From positions 1 to 64,000 of the forward strand of contig CAWCPX010000004.1 in NCBI GenBank assembly GCA_963797605.1: a stretch of DNA of 64,000 nucleotides, written 5' to 3'. The position numbers and the translations under genes are program-made. The stretch's first letter is position 1. The number at the start of each line of letters is the position of its first letter. The notes beneath the pieces are model-generated. The model did no database searches. It was not told the origin of the DNA and was given only the letters and a program-made list of their open reading frames with translations. This DNA comes from DASQPR01 sp963797605. GTDB taxonomy: Bacteria; Actinomycetota; Actinomycetes; Mycobacteriales; Micromonosporaceae. Below are positions 1 to 9,662 of this stretch, one piece after another.

Positions 1-95
1 CCGAACCGCCCGGAACGAGCCAGAAGAAGACAGACCTGGTAACGGTAACGGCAACTCTGCCGCTAACGCCGGCGTGCACCGAGGCATCGACCGCC

Positions 96-256
96 GTTCC
101 AACCTAGCCACCGGCCGCGATGCTGGTAACTGTTCCGGCAACACCCCTCAGCCATTCTTCCGAGATGAGCAATTTCCACTTCCAACGGAAAGTTCCGGAA
201 CGCTCCCCGCGCGCCGCGGAACAATGTTCCACGCGCCCTGGAACAAGCCGTGGAAC
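96..256. promoter_or_regulatory. Array of GGAAC/GTTCC boxes upstream of the excisionase-like gene
   Basis: Eight copies of the pentamer GGAAC or its complement GTTCC lie at 96-100, 132-136, 192-196, 197-201, 218-222, 226-230, 240-244 and 252-256. Two pairs form dyads: GTTCCGGAAC at 192-201 is a perfect palindrome, and GGAAC-3-GTTCC spans 218-230. The cluster stops 20 bp before the start codon at 278. The density is far above what I see elsewhere in the window. I infer a binding array for a repressor or recombination accessory protein of the mobile element; the protein that binds it is unknown. Confidence 0.4.
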
Positions 257-277
257 ATCGGCAAGGGGGAACCAGCC

Positions 278-514
278 ATGAACACTCGTATACCGACGTC
301 CGACGAAATTCGCGCTTGGCCGGTGACCGTCGACGTACCTACCGCCGGCCGTGCCTTCGGCGTCGGCCGCGACGAGTCGTACCGCCTCGCCCGCGAAGGA
401 CACTTCCCAGTGCCGGTGCTACGTCTCGGACGGTACCTGCGCGTTACCCGCGCAGCCGTCCTCACCGCGCTCGGCGTCGGTGAGCATGTCCCCTCACACA
501 TTGATGCTGCCTAG
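278..514 (+). CDS. Excisionase-like helix-turn-helix DNA-binding protein
   Basis: A 78-residue protein with the layout of small MerR/Xis-type helix-turn-helix proteins: a short lead, a helix-turn-helix segment around residues 18-40 (TAGRAFGVGRDESYRLAREG) and a wing (PVPVLRLGRYLRVTRAAV). The start at 278 is chosen because a strong AAGGGGGA ribosome-binding site lies 8 bp upstream and the homologous part begins there; the frame is open further upstream, but that stretch is arginine-rich and unlike coding sequence. It is the first of three co-directional genes ending in an integrase, the usual xis-x-int order of actinobacterial integrative elements. It probably directs excision with the integrase, or regulates it. 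Family assignment is firm; the exact role is inferred. Confidence 0.75.
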   Translation: MNTRIPTSDEIRAWPVTVDVPTAGRAFGVGRDESYRLAREGHFPVPVLRLGRYLRVTRAAVLTALGVGEHVPSHIDAA

Positions 515-639
515 CGCCGACGGTCACCGGGCGCGCGGGAATGACACGTCCGGTAACAGATAGAGAGTCGTGGGCACGCGGACGCAAATCGGTGCTGTGC
601 CCCTCGAATGTCAGACAAGACTATTGCGCGCTTACACTG

Positions 640-673
640 TCATCGCTTACTCTATATTTATGAAGAGCGATGA
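640..673. promoter_or_regulatory. Inverted repeat upstream of the element's second gene
   Basis: Eight-base perfect arms TCATCGCT (640-647) and AGCGATGA (666-673) flank an AT-rich centre (TACTCTATATTTATGAAG) in otherwise GC-rich DNA, ending 13 bp before the start codon at 687. This could be an operator or promoter region for the accessory gene and integrase. No regulator can be assigned. Confidence 0.3.
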
Positions 674-686
674 ATAGAGGACTGCC

Positions 687-1260
687 GTGCCCCACCATCC
701 GGCCACCGATACGACGACGAGTCTTGGTGCCATCCCGTACGTTCACACCGATCCCGACGGGAACCAATGGCATCTGACCGTGCACTGGGCAGATATCCAC
801 GGCCAGGCAACGCCGGTAGGGCTCGATCTGCGCGCCTTCACCGACGATGCCCACACGGAGCCGTCCGGTGGCATGCTCAACGCCGCAGTCCTCAGATCCA
901 TCCGGATCGGCGAGGTCATCGAGGCGACTCGACGCAACGGGACCTGGGCCATCCCGATCAAGCGCCCGATACCGGCGACTACCCGAGTCCGTTCACCAGG
1001 CGCGAGCGAACGGAACCGACGCCAAGCAGACAAAAGGACCCGGACGCCCGGCAGAACGAGGTGACGACTTCATCGCCGAAGTCGCCGCCCTCTTCCACTA
1101 CGCGAAAGCTCAAGGGGGTGAACCCGCCCGCAAACCCTGGCGTTACGTCGCCGAACAGCTCAATATCCGAGGCATCCACAACGTCACCGACGGCCAGCTC
1201 AAGAACTGGTCCCGCAGAGCCAAGAATCTCGGCCTGCTATCCACAAGGGAGAAGGAGTGA
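687..1260 (+). pseudogene. Element accessory protein, frame broken (+1)
   Basis: The first part reads in one frame from 687 (residues 1 to about 100: DPDGNQWHLTVHWADIHG, then GEVIEATRRNGTWAIPI). The conserved C-terminal part reads in the +1 frame to the stop at 1258-1260 (ERGDDFIAEVAALFHYAKAQGG, then VTDGQLKNWSRRAKNLGLLS). One extra base between about 985 and 1010 explains this. Repaired, the product is about 190 residues. The C-terminal part resembles small proteins encoded just before integrases in actinobacterial elements, with a helix-rich segment that could bind DNA. The stop overlaps the GTG start of the integrase (1257), so the two genes are translationally coupled. Function unknown. 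The break may be a sequencing error, because all breaks in this window have the same sign. Confidence 0.6.
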
Positions 1261-2586
1261 ACCGAAAATCCCCGAAGTACGGCAACGGCGTCTTCCAACG
1301 CTGCGGCCCCACGTGCCCACCGCAGGGCAAGGTCTGCAAGACCCACACCTGGGCCTACCTCATCGAACTACCGCCTGGGCGGCAAGGTAGCCGCCGCCAG
1401 TGGACCAAGGGCGGCTTCGCCAGTGCCAAAGCAGCCGCCGAAGCCAGACTGGATATCCTCGCCGCCGACCACGCCGGCCTCCTACCGACCGACGGCAAGC
1501 AGACCGTCGCCGACTGGCTGACCGCGTGGCTCGACGGCAAGGTCGGCGCCGAATCGATTCGGGCCACCACAGAGGTCAGCTACCGCACCCACGTCGACAA
1601 CTACCTCATCCCCCACCTCGGCCACCTCCGCCTGGTCGACCTGCGCCCCCAGCACGTCACCAGGATGCTTATCGACATCCGCATCGAACACGACGAGCGC
1701 ATCGCGGCAGCCAAGGAGGCCAACGCCAAGTTCCAGGCCGAAGCCGACAGCGATCAACGCCGAGCGAACCAAGACAGGCAAACGTCCGATCAAGCCCAGA
1801 CGCGTGCCAGTGACCCGACCGTTCGGCGCCGCCACAGCCCAGCGAGTACGAGCAACGCTCCGCAGCTCCCTGGCCGCCGCGGTCAAGGCCGGCGACGTCC
1901 CCCGAAACGTCGCGGCACTCGCCGACGTCGCCAAGGGCAGCCGCCCACGAGTGAAGGTCTGGGAGCCGGAACAACTCGGCGAGTTCCTGGACGCCATCGC
2001 CGAAGACAACGAACGCCTCTACCCGATGCTGCACCTGGCCGCGTTCGCCGGACTCCGGCGAGGCGAGCTATGCGGCCTACGTTGGCAGGACGTCGACCTC
2101 GAAGCCCGTACGGTCGACATCACCTGGCAACGCACCGCCGCGAGACACAAGGTCGTCGAATCCAGGCCGAAGACCGAAGAGTCGGAGTCGATGGTCGACA
2201 TCGACGCCGGGACCGCCGAGGTCCTGAACACGTGGCGCAAGCAACAGATCGCCGAACGCCTCGCCTGGGGACCAGCCTGGCAGGACACCGGCCTCGTCTT
2301 CACTCGTGAAGACGGCTCGGGAATCCACCCAGACTTCGTCACCTACAAGTTTGAGAAGCTGGTCCTGAAACACGGAATGCCGCGGATCTCGCTGCACAAG
2401 CTGCGCCACCTCGCGGCCAGCCTCCAACTCGCCGCCGGCGTCGACATCGCGATCGTCAGCAAGCGCCTCCGGCACAGCTCGATCAAGATTACGAACGACA
2501 CGTACGGTCACATGATTGGCACCATCGGCCGGCAAGCCGCAGAGGCCGCCGCCGCACTTGTTCCACGCCGTCAGAAATCGGCGTAG
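1257..2586 (+). pseudogene. int: Tyrosine recombinase (integrase), frame broken (+1)
   Basis: The N-terminal arm and SAM-like core-binding domain read from GTG 1257 (DWLTAWLDGKVGAESIRATT, YRTHVDNYLIPHLGHLRLVD). The catalytic domain continues in the +1 frame to the stop at 2586. Removing one base near 1749 joins the two as FQAEAD-AINAERTKTGKRP. The catalytic set is complete: Arg in AGLRRGELCGL, HxxR in LHKLRHLAAS, a second His in RLRHSS, and the Tyr nucleophile in NDTYGHM. The repaired length of about 442 residues suits phage and AICE integrases. It ends 88 bp from the 3' end of a tRNA gene, the classic position for an integrase beside its attachment site. In the cell it would catalyse site-specific integration and, with the Xis-like protein, excision. 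As read, the protein is split; this could be real inactivation or an assembly insertion. Confidence 0.85.
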
Positions 2587-2673
2587 TTCAAGATCCCTAG
2601 CATTTCCCTAGCAAATCAGGTTCCGAAAGATCCACAGGATAGCTAGGACGGACATAATCCCAGGTCAGATATG

Positions 2674-2700
2674 TGGGCCGGGCGGGACTCGAACCCGCGA
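2674..2700. other. Probable attachment site core within the tRNA 3' half
   Basis: Integrases of this type recombine within the T-arm and 3' end of a tRNA gene, and the integrase stop (2586) lies beside that end of the CAT-anticodon tRNA. I infer that the conserved att core covers roughly the T-stem/loop and acceptor 3' strand. The second copy would be at the other end of the element, left of position 1 and not visible, so the borders are not measured. Confidence 0.4.
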
Positions 2701-2747
2701 CCGAGGGATTATGAGTCCCCTGCTCTAACCGGCTGAGCTACCGGCCC
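2674..2747 (-). tRNA. tRNA with anticodon CAT (elongator Met or Ile2)
   Basis: The minus strand folds as a full cloverleaf: acceptor GGGCCGG/CCGGCCC, D-arm GCTC...GAGC, anticodon arm GGGGA-CTCATAA-TCCCT, and T-arm GCGGG-TTCGAGT-CCCGC. Discriminator A is at 2674 and no CCA is encoded. Anticodon CAT fits elongator methionine or lysidine-modified isoleucine tRNA; I cannot separate these by eye. The initiator type is unlikely because the anticodon stem lacks the three consecutive G-C pairs next to the loop. Its 3' end faces the integrase, so it is the likely integration target. Confidence 0.9.
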
Positions 2748-2881
2748 ATTCCGCCGTGACCTGCTAGAACGACGATCATTAACGGCCAAGCATCAGCCGT
2801 CGCAGATCGACTTCCCGGCTTCCCGGAGGTGTGTGCAATCGGCTGTCCGAATCGCACGCAGGTAGGTTACCTGAACCGTGC

Positions 2882-3745
2882 CTACGCCTGGCATTCTCCT
2901 GCCACGGACTCGCCTCGTCCTGCCGCGCCAACCGTTATGCCGAGATCGAGTGGCTGATAGCGGCCAGCCGGGATTCCCCGCTCATGGCCTAGGAACCGCT
3001 GGACGCATTCGGCGAACGCGTCGGGCTGGTCGTGGTGAACGACGTGTCCGGCGGGCAGTTCGATGAGACGGATCGATCGCTTCGTTGCCATGTCGCGGGC
3101 GTGCTGGGCCGGGAGTTCGTCGCTGCGCGTGCCCCGGACCAGTAGGGTCGGGCATCGCACGCTCAGCCAGTCGTGCCAATGGTCACCGGACAGTGCTTGC
3201 TGGGACCGGACCGTGTCGGCCGCGTCGAAGGAGAAGCCCCAGCCTTCCGGTCGCTCCCTGAAGGTCCGCTCCAGGTACGGCGCGGCGGTGCCCAGCGCCT
3301 CGACGAGCCCGTCTCGGGTCGCGACGCGGTCGGGCAGGTTCTTCGCGAAGGTCAGGTCAATGTCGCAGACCGCTCCGATGTCCTCGACGATGAGCGCGGT
3401 GACGCGGTCGGGATGCCGGGCGGCGAACTGGTAGGCGTTCACGCCGCCCAGGGAATGACCGAGCAGTGCGACCGCCGCCAGCCCGAGGTGGTCAAGGAAG
3501 GCCGTGACGTCGCCGACGTAGCTGCTGCGCTCGTAGTCGGTGGCCCGATCGGACTCGCCATGCCCCCGCTGGTCGAGCGCGACCACACGCCATTGGGAGC
3601 CCAGCCGCCCGGCCAGCGGAGCAAAATCCGCGCCCTCGCTGAAATGCCCGTGCAGAGCGATCAGAACCGGGCCCGGTCCGCCGAAATCGAGATAAGAGAG
3701 CCTGCGCCCATTTACCTCGAAGCTGCCCCGTACACGGTCGTCCAT
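2882..3745 (-). CDS. Alpha/beta-fold hydrolase
   Basis: A 287-residue alpha/beta hydrolase starting at MDDRVRGSFEVNGRR. The frame is open upstream, but that part does not look like a hydrolase. The oxyanion-hole HG motif lies in ALHGHFSEG, the nucleophile elbow is GHSLGG, and the catalytic His is probably in AGHVVHHDQP. The acid is most likely the Asp of LLVRGTRSDELP. The layout is that of epoxide hydrolase/haloperoxidase-like esterases. The substrate is unknown. It shares its direction with the epoxide hydrolase-type gene downstream in coordinate, about 250 bp away, and may belong to the same catabolic neighbourhood. Confidence 0.8.
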   Translation of the reverse strand: MDDRVRGSFEVNGRRLSYLDFGGPGPVLIALHGHFSEGADFAPLAGRLGSQWRVVALDQRGHGESDRATDYERSSYVGDVTAFLDHLGLAAVALLGHSLGGVNAYQFAARHPDRVTALIVEDIGAVCDIDLTFAKNLPDRVATRDGLVEALGTAAPYLERTFRERPEGWGFSFDAADTVRSQQALSGDHWHDWLSVRCPTLLVRGTRSDELPAQHARDMATKRSIRLIELPAGHVVHHDQPDAFAECVQRFLGHERGIPAGRYQPLDLGITVGAAGRGESVAGECQA

Positions 3746-3992
3746 GGCCAGCGAGTCTACGTGCCCGCTCACTCCCTCGTAGCTCGGAGTTAACCCGCAC
3801 TCGTCACCCACCGTCACCGAGCTAAGTGGCCGTACACGGGGGAAATCATGCTGACCGCTGTCAAGTGGCTCGGCTGACACTGGAGATCGACGAGCTTGGC
3901 AGCATCTCGCCAGGCTTGCACTCCCCGTTCCGAGCCGCGAACGCGGAAGCCACGACCGGGCGAGCCCAGTCGGGACTTCCAAGCACGAGCAC

Positions 3993-5123
3993 TCAGCGCA
4001 GCGGCGCGAAGAACCCCTGTACGTCCGCCACAAGCGCCCCCGGCGCTTCCAGCGCCGCAAAGTGACCGCCGTCATTAAACTCCGACCACCGCACAATCGT
4101 GTTGCTCTGCTCAGCGAAGCGCCGGATCGCGATGTCTTCCGCAAATACCGCGACCCCGGTCGGCACCTCCGAACGGATCGGCCAGTTGCCACCGTGCATC
4201 TGCTCGTAATAAAGATTCGCCGCCGACCCAGCGGTCCCAGTCAGCCAGTACAGCATCACGTTCGTCAGCATCCGATCCCGGTCGATCGGTGCGACCGCCC
4301 ATTCGTGGAACTTCTCCACGATCCAGGCCAGTTGCCCGACCGGTGAATCAGTGAGCCCATACGAGAGCGTCTGCGGCCGCGTCGCCTGCACTTGAAAGTA
4401 GGCGTTCCCGTCCGACAGATACCTGCCCATCCGATCAAGCCGCACCTTCTCCGCCTGGGTCAACACAGCCTTGTCGTCGTCGGAGAGGTCGCCGAACGGG
4501 ATGAAGCCGACCGTGGCGGCGTTCACGTGGATGCCTAGGACATGTGCCGCGTCGACACGGCCGAGGTCGGGGGCGATCAGGGCACCGAAGTCGCCGCCCT
4601 GCGCTCCGTAGCGGGTGTAGCCGAGGCGTGCCATCAGTGTCGCTAAAGCGCCGGCGATGCGGCGGCTGTCCCATCCTGGTTCGGTGACCGGGCCGGAGAG
4701 GCCGAAGCCGGGCAGTGACGGGATCACGAGGTGAAACGCGTCCGCCGGGTCGCCGCCGTAGGCGCGTGGATTCGAAAGCGGCCCGATCACGTCAAGAAAC
4801 TCAACGATCGAACCCGGCCAGCCGTGCGCCATCACGAGCGGGAGCGCGTCCGGTTCAGGTGAGCGTACGTGCAGAAAATGCAGATTTTGACCGTCGATCG
4901 TGGTCGTGAACTGCGGGTAGGTGTTGAGTTCGGCCTGTGCTTTCGGCCAGTCGTAGGCGTCCCGCCAGTAGGTGACGAGGTCGGTCAGATAGGGCACCGG
5001 CACGCCTCGGTCCCACGCGACGCCGGGCAACTCACCCGGCCAGCGGGTGTTCGTCAGGCGCGCCTGCAGGTCATCGAGCGCGGACGTCGGAATGTCGAGC
5101 TGATAAGCGCTGATCTCTGTCAT
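3993..5123 (-). CDS. Epoxide hydrolase (EHN-domain, microsomal type)
   Basis: A 376-residue protein with the N-terminal EHN segment typical of microsomal-type epoxide hydrolases (LDDLQARLTNTRWPGELPG) followed by an alpha/beta hydrolase core. Visible features are the HGWPGS oxyanion motif, the nucleophile Asp in AQGGDFGA, and the catalytic His in NDGGHFAALEAP. These enzymes open epoxides to diols through a covalent Asp ester; the natural substrate cannot be read from sequence. The gene is divergent from a WYL regulator, and the 63-bp gap between them contains a perfect palindrome, so the regulator probably controls it. Confidence 0.85.
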   Translation of the reverse strand: MTEISAYQLDIPTSALDDLQARLTNTRWPGELPGVAWDRGVPVPYLTDLVTYWRDAYDWPKAQAELNTYPQFTTTIDGQNLHFLHVRSPEPDALPLVMAHGWPGSIVEFLDVIGPLSNPRAYGGDPADAFHLVIPSLPGFGLSGPVTEPGWDSRRIAGALATLMARLGYTRYGAQGGDFGALIAPDLGRVDAAHVLGIHVNAATVGFIPFGDLSDDDKAVLTQAEKVRLDRMGRYLSDGNAYFQVQATRPQTLSYGLTDSPVGQLAWIVEKFHEWAVAPIDRDRMLTNVMLYWLTGTAGSAANLYYEQMHGGNWPIRSEVPTGVAVFAEDIAIRRFAEQSNTIVRWSEFNDGGHFAALEAPGALVADVQGFFAPLR

Positions 5124-5141
5124 GACCTCAGCCTCTCAACC

Positions 5142-5166
5142 ATTGCGGACAGATTCGGTCCGCAAT
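5142..5166. promoter_or_regulatory. Palindromic operator between epoxide hydrolase and WYL regulator
   Basis: Perfect 9-bp arms ATTGCGGAC (5142-5150) and GTCCGCAAT (5158-5166) are separated by 7 bp. They sit centrally in the 63-bp divergent gap, 19 bp from the epoxide hydrolase start and 20 bp from the regulator start. Position and symmetry suggest the binding site of the adjacent regulator, acting on both promoters. Confidence 0.6.
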
Positions 5167-5186
5167 CGGTGGCAGACTTGAAGATT

Positions 5187-6137
5187 ATGTGGGACACCTC
5201 GGCGCGACTGCTGCGCCTGTTGTCGTTGCTCCAGTCGCGGCGTGACTGGAGTGGCACGGAGCTGGCCGATCGGCTGGAGATCACCACGCGCACCGTGCGC
5301 CGTGACATCGACAAGCTGCGCAGTCTTGGGTACCCGATCACCGCGGCGCCCGGTGTGGCCGGCGGTTATCGGCTCGGTGCGGGGGCGTCGCTGCCGCCGC
5401 TGCTGCTCGACGACGACGAGGCGCTGGCCGTGGCGGTCGGGTTGCGCACGGCGGCATCGGGGTCGATCGCGGGCGTCGCGGAGGCGTCGGTCCGCGCGTT
5501 GGCGAAGCTGGAGCAGGTGCTTCCGGCTCATCTGCGGCACCGCGTGAGCACCCTCAACGCGGTGGTGGTCGCGCTCACCCCGGGCGGCACGGCCGTCGAC
5601 CCCGACGTGCTGACCGCGGTCGCCGCCGCATGCCGGGATCATCTGCGCCTACGGTTCGATTATCAAGCCCATGACGGCACGCGGACGGTACGCGTGACGG
5701 AACCGCACCGGCTCGTCCACGGTGGACGGTGGTGGTATCTCGTCGCCTACGACGTCGAACGCGCTGACTGGCGCACGTTTCGCCTCGACCGCATGACGCC
5801 CCGAGTGCCGACGGGGCCACGGTTCACGCCGTCGGAGCCGCCGCAGGACGCCGCGACCTATGTCTCTCACTCTGTGGCCTCGGCGCCGTACCGTTACCGG
5901 GCGAAGATCCTGGTCCACTCGCCTATCGAGGTCGTCGCGGATCAGGCGTCACCGACGTCGAGCCGGCTCGAAGCCGTCGACGACCAGCGCTGTCTGCTCT
6001 ACGTGGGATCGCATTCGCTGGACGAAATCGTGCTCTACGTCGGGCTCAAGGGCATCGATTTCGAGATCCTCGAACCGCCGGAGTTGATCGACCGTGCGCG
6101 AGCACTCGCCGAGATTTTCCGCCGAGCGGCGCCGTGA
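5187..6137 (+). CDS. WYL-domain transcriptional regulator (DeoR-like HTH)
   Basis: A 316-residue regulator. Residues 1-55 form a winged helix-turn-helix (LLSLLQSRRDWSGTELADRL, TTRTVRRDIDKLRSLGYPI). Residues from about 140 carry a WYL domain (GGRWWYLVAYDVERADWRTF with the downstream FRLDRM), and a C-terminal WCX-type extension follows. ATG 5187 is preferred over upstream in-frame starts because the HTH begins right there and the upstream part overlaps the divergent hydrolase. WYL proteins sense nucleic-acid-like or small ligands. The immediate target is probably the divergent epoxide hydrolase, through the palindrome at 5142-5166. Confidence 0.85.
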   Translation: MWDTSARLLRLLSLLQSRRDWSGTELADRLEITTRTVRRDIDKLRSLGYPITAAPGVAGGYRLGAGASLPPLLLDDDEALAVAVGLRTAASGSIAGVAEASVRALAKLEQVLPAHLRHRVSTLNAVVVALTPGGTAVDPDVLTAVAAACRDHLRLRFDYQAHDGTRTVRVTEPHRLVHGGRWWYLVAYDVERADWRTFRLDRMTPRVPTGPRFTPSEPPQDAATYVSHSVASAPYRYRAKILVHSPIEVVADQASPTSSRLEAVDDQRCLLYVGSHSLDEIVLYVGLKGIDFEILEPPELIDRARALAEIFRRAAP

Positions 6138-6147
6138 CTGGTTTGGG

Positions 6148-6223
6148 TGGCTCCCCCGTTTGGACTCGAACCAAAAACCTGCCGGTTAACAGCCGGCTGC
6201 TCTGCCAATTGAGCTACGGGGGA
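6148..6223 (-). tRNA. tRNA-Asn (anticodon GTT)
   Basis: The minus strand shows acceptor TCCCCCG/CGGGGGA, D-arm GCTC...GAGC, anticodon arm GCCGG-CTGTTAA-CCGGC with anticodon GTT, and a T-arm with TTCGAGT. Discriminator G is followed by an encoded CCA at 6150-6148. It lies 10 bp after the WYL regulator stop, on the opposite strand. Confidence 0.93.
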
Positions 6224-6553
6224 CCGCAGCCGCTCCGGAATCGATCTTCGTTTCCTGTGCGACGGAGAAAGAGTACATGACAACTGGGGGTTCCGCGCCA
6301 CTGGGTTACCGCATGTCCCTCTCCCCTCTTGGGGTAACACTCCCGTGGCCGTTTCGGGTGCCAACGTCGCACGAACGGCTGATCCGAGGGAGGATGGAGG
6401 GCGCAGGATCGGACAAAGGATGAAGGTTGCACCAAGCCTGCTCGTAGAAGCTAAGCCGTGATCCAACCGTGTTTGATCTTTGCGTCGATAACTCGGCTCT
6501 CTAACTTCTGCAACAGGCTGTGGATGACCTTGTCCAGACGGAGGGAGCGCGTG
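6224..6553. other. Intergenic region without a recognised gene
   Basis: About 330 bp between tRNA-Asn and the YtxH-like gene. It should hold the tRNA promoter (minus strand) and the promoter of the YtxH-like gene. I see no convincing open frame, repeat or RNA gene. The last 15 bp contain the AGGGAG ribosome-binding site used at 6554. Confidence 0.5.
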
Positions 6554-6859
6554 ATGCGCGGCAAGTTGACGTTCCTGGCCGGGGCGGCCGTGGGTTTTGT
6601 GTTGGGCACTCGGGCGGGCCGCGAGCGCTATGACGACCTCGTGCGCAGCACGCGGAAGTTGCTCGATAGCCCGTCCGTGCACGAGGCGACCGGGGTGATG
6701 CAGTCGCAGGCGTCCAAGCTGTATGAGCGCAGCAAGGACACGCTGAACAACAGCAGCCTCAGTGACAAGTTGAAGCACCCGATGGGTAACTCGCGTGACG
6801 ATTTCGACGATCTGCTCGATGACGGCAATCGGCAGCACATGTCGTCGAACAGCTTCTAA
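6554..6859 (+). CDS. YtxH-like small membrane-associated protein
   Basis: A 101-residue protein with an N-terminal hydrophobic segment carrying a glycine zipper (FLAGAAVGFVLGTRAGRERY) followed by a charged helical region with Ser/Lys-rich heptads, as in YtxH-domain proteins. ATG 6554 is chosen because an AGGGAG site precedes it and the YtxH motif begins at residue 3. The family is linked to general stress in Firmicutes, but its biochemical role is unclear. It is monocistronic here. Confidence 0.7.
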   Translation: MRGKLTFLAGAAVGFVLGTRAGRERYDDLVRSTRKLLDSPSVHEATGVMQSQASKLYERSKDTLNNSSLSDKLKHPMGNSRDDFDDLLDDGNRQHMSSNSF

Positions 6860-6916
6860 CCAGGCAATTCGTGCGGCGGCGTCATCGGGGGTCAGAGCCC
6901 GGTGGCGCCGCCGAAC

Positions 6917-7736
6917 TCATTTGAGCAGCAGCTTCGTCATCCGGCGGGACGCGATCACGAGCCCGACCGCGGCCATGATCAGCAGGTACGCGACGTGCCA
7001 CAGCAGGCCCCAGGACATCTGGTCGAGTGTGATCGCCCGGGTCAGGGCCACGGACTGGTAGAGCGGCGACGCCTCGATGAGCACGCGGACGGCGGCCGAG
7101 TGGTAGACGCTGATCGGCGTGAACGTGCTGGAGAACAGGAACAGTGCGACCTGGATCGTCGCGATGAGGTCGAAGTCCTGCCAGGAGCGCATGAAGGTGG
7201 AAATCGCCATGCCGACGCTGCCGAACGCGAACCCGATCACGATCGCGGCCAGGAACGCGATCACGGCCGGGATCGCGGGTGGTCAGCCCGGACCACACCA
7301 TGATGACGACGAACGCCGCCGAGTAGAGGGCGCCGCGGCCCATGGCCCAGAACAGTTCGCCGAACGCGATTTCCATCGGGCGCACCGGTGTGGCGAGCAC
7401 GCCGTCGTAGAGCTTCGCGCCTTTCATCTTGCCGAAGAAGTTGAACGTCGACTCCGACAGCGCCCCGGTCATCGCCGACGACGCGAGCATGGCCGGCGCC
7501 ACGAACTGCGCGTAGCTCACCGTGGAGCCGTCGGCGAGCGTGATACGGCCGATCAGCGCCCCGACGCCGACGCCGATAGAGAGCAGGTAGAGCAGCGGTT
7601 CGAAGAATCCGGACGCGACCAGGATCCAGTACGCCGACCGCAGCGCCGTGACGTTGCGTTCGGTGACGGAGCCGGCGCGTTTGAAGGATTTGTCGAGCCG
7701 CCCGTAGACGCCGGGCACGAACGCGGTGACCACCAT
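6917..7736 (-). pseudogene. ABC-2 type permease (DrrB-like), second copy, frame broken (+1)
   Basis: ATG 7736 follows an AGGAGGCGG site (7743-7748) that overlaps the stop of the preceding permease, so the two are coupled. The first part (RNVTALRSAYWILVASGFFE, LLYLLSIGVGVGALIG) reads in one frame. The C-terminal part (AFLAAIVIGFAFGSVGMAIS, TPISVYHSAAVRVLIEASP) reads in the next. One extra base near 7277 joins them as TT-AIPAVIAF. The repaired product of about 273 residues has some six membrane segments, as in DrrB/NodJ permeases of drug or polyketide exporters. It should pair with the permease at 7748-8514 and the ATPase at 8515-9447. Confidence 0.75.
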
Positions 7737-7747
7737 GATGCCGCCTC

Positions 7748-8514
7748 CTAGCTCGACAGCCGGCGCGCGAACGCGCGATGGGCGAAGACCAGACCGACGC
7801 CGGCCCACAGCAGCAGGTACGCGACATGGCCCAGCGCGACGAGCAGGGAACCGTGGTGGGTGCTGGTCGCGGCGCGGCAGAGTTCGACACCGTGCCACAG
7901 CGGCGAGATGTAGGCGAGCCAGCGCAGGCCCCAGCCGAGCGATGAGATCGTTGAAGAACACGCCGGCGAACAGCGACATCGGGATGACCGCGAACCGGTT
8001 GATGAACATGAACGTGCACGGTCGACTCGACGTGCCCGGTGATGGCGAACATCGGGGCGGCGAACGCAAGCCCGATCAGGGCCGTGATCGGCAGCACCAG
8101 CAGCCCCCACCAGGAGGCGACTCCTCCGAACAGCGACGTGATCAGCAGGAAGACGGCGGACGTGCTGACCACGCGCAGGATCAGGAAGAGCAGGTCGCCG
8201 CCGAGGATGTCGGCGATGCGCAGGGGTGCCGCGCTCATCGCCTGGTAGGTGCGGATCCACTGGAACCGCGCCATTACCGGGAACGTGGCCTCGCCGAACG
8301 CGACCTGCATGGCGGTGGACGCGATCATGCCGGGGACGATGAACTGCATGTAGGTCTCGCCGCCGCCCAGGCGGCCGCTGGCATCGACGAGGGTGCCGAC
8401 GCTGTAGCCGAAGCCGATCACGAACAGGATCGGCAGCACGAACGACGACAGCACCGACCCGCGCCAGGTGCGGCGGTAGCTGACCAGGTGGTATTCGAGA
8501 ACCGCGGCGGTCAT
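7748..8514 (-). pseudogene. ABC-2 type permease (DrrB-like), first copy, two +1 breaks
   Basis: ATG 8514 directly follows the TAG of the ATPase gene (no gap). Three frames are needed: SVLSSFVLPILFVIGFGYSV to ITGHVESTV in the first, FMFINRFAVIPMSLFAGVFF in the second, and GWGLRWLAYISPLWHGVELC to the stop in the third. Single extra bases near 8016 and 7943 restore one frame of about 255 residues. The LAYISPLWHGVELCR block is typical of DrrB-type permeases. It forms the membrane half of an exporter with the neighbouring ATPase and second permease. Confidence 0.75.
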
Positions 8515-9447
<933 letters not shown>

Positions 9448-9662
9448 GCCCAGACCCTAACCCGCACCTACGACACTCCTGCCACCCATTTACGCGGCCG
9501 GCTCTGCTATCGCCGGAGGCAGCAGAGCGATAGCACCCAACGCAACCAATGCCCGCCACGCGCCCACCCGGCCGACAACGATCACGAACCAACCCAGACC
9601 TCGGCGTCGCGGACGATCACGCCGGCGTCAAACCATCCGCGGCGTCGATCCAAAATCCGACG

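Noticed and set aside
4869..5186. An N-terminal extension of about 100 residues on the WYL regulator
   Set aside because: It overlaps the opposite-strand epoxide hydrolase and the operator and has no domain, while ATG 5187 starts exactly at the HTH.
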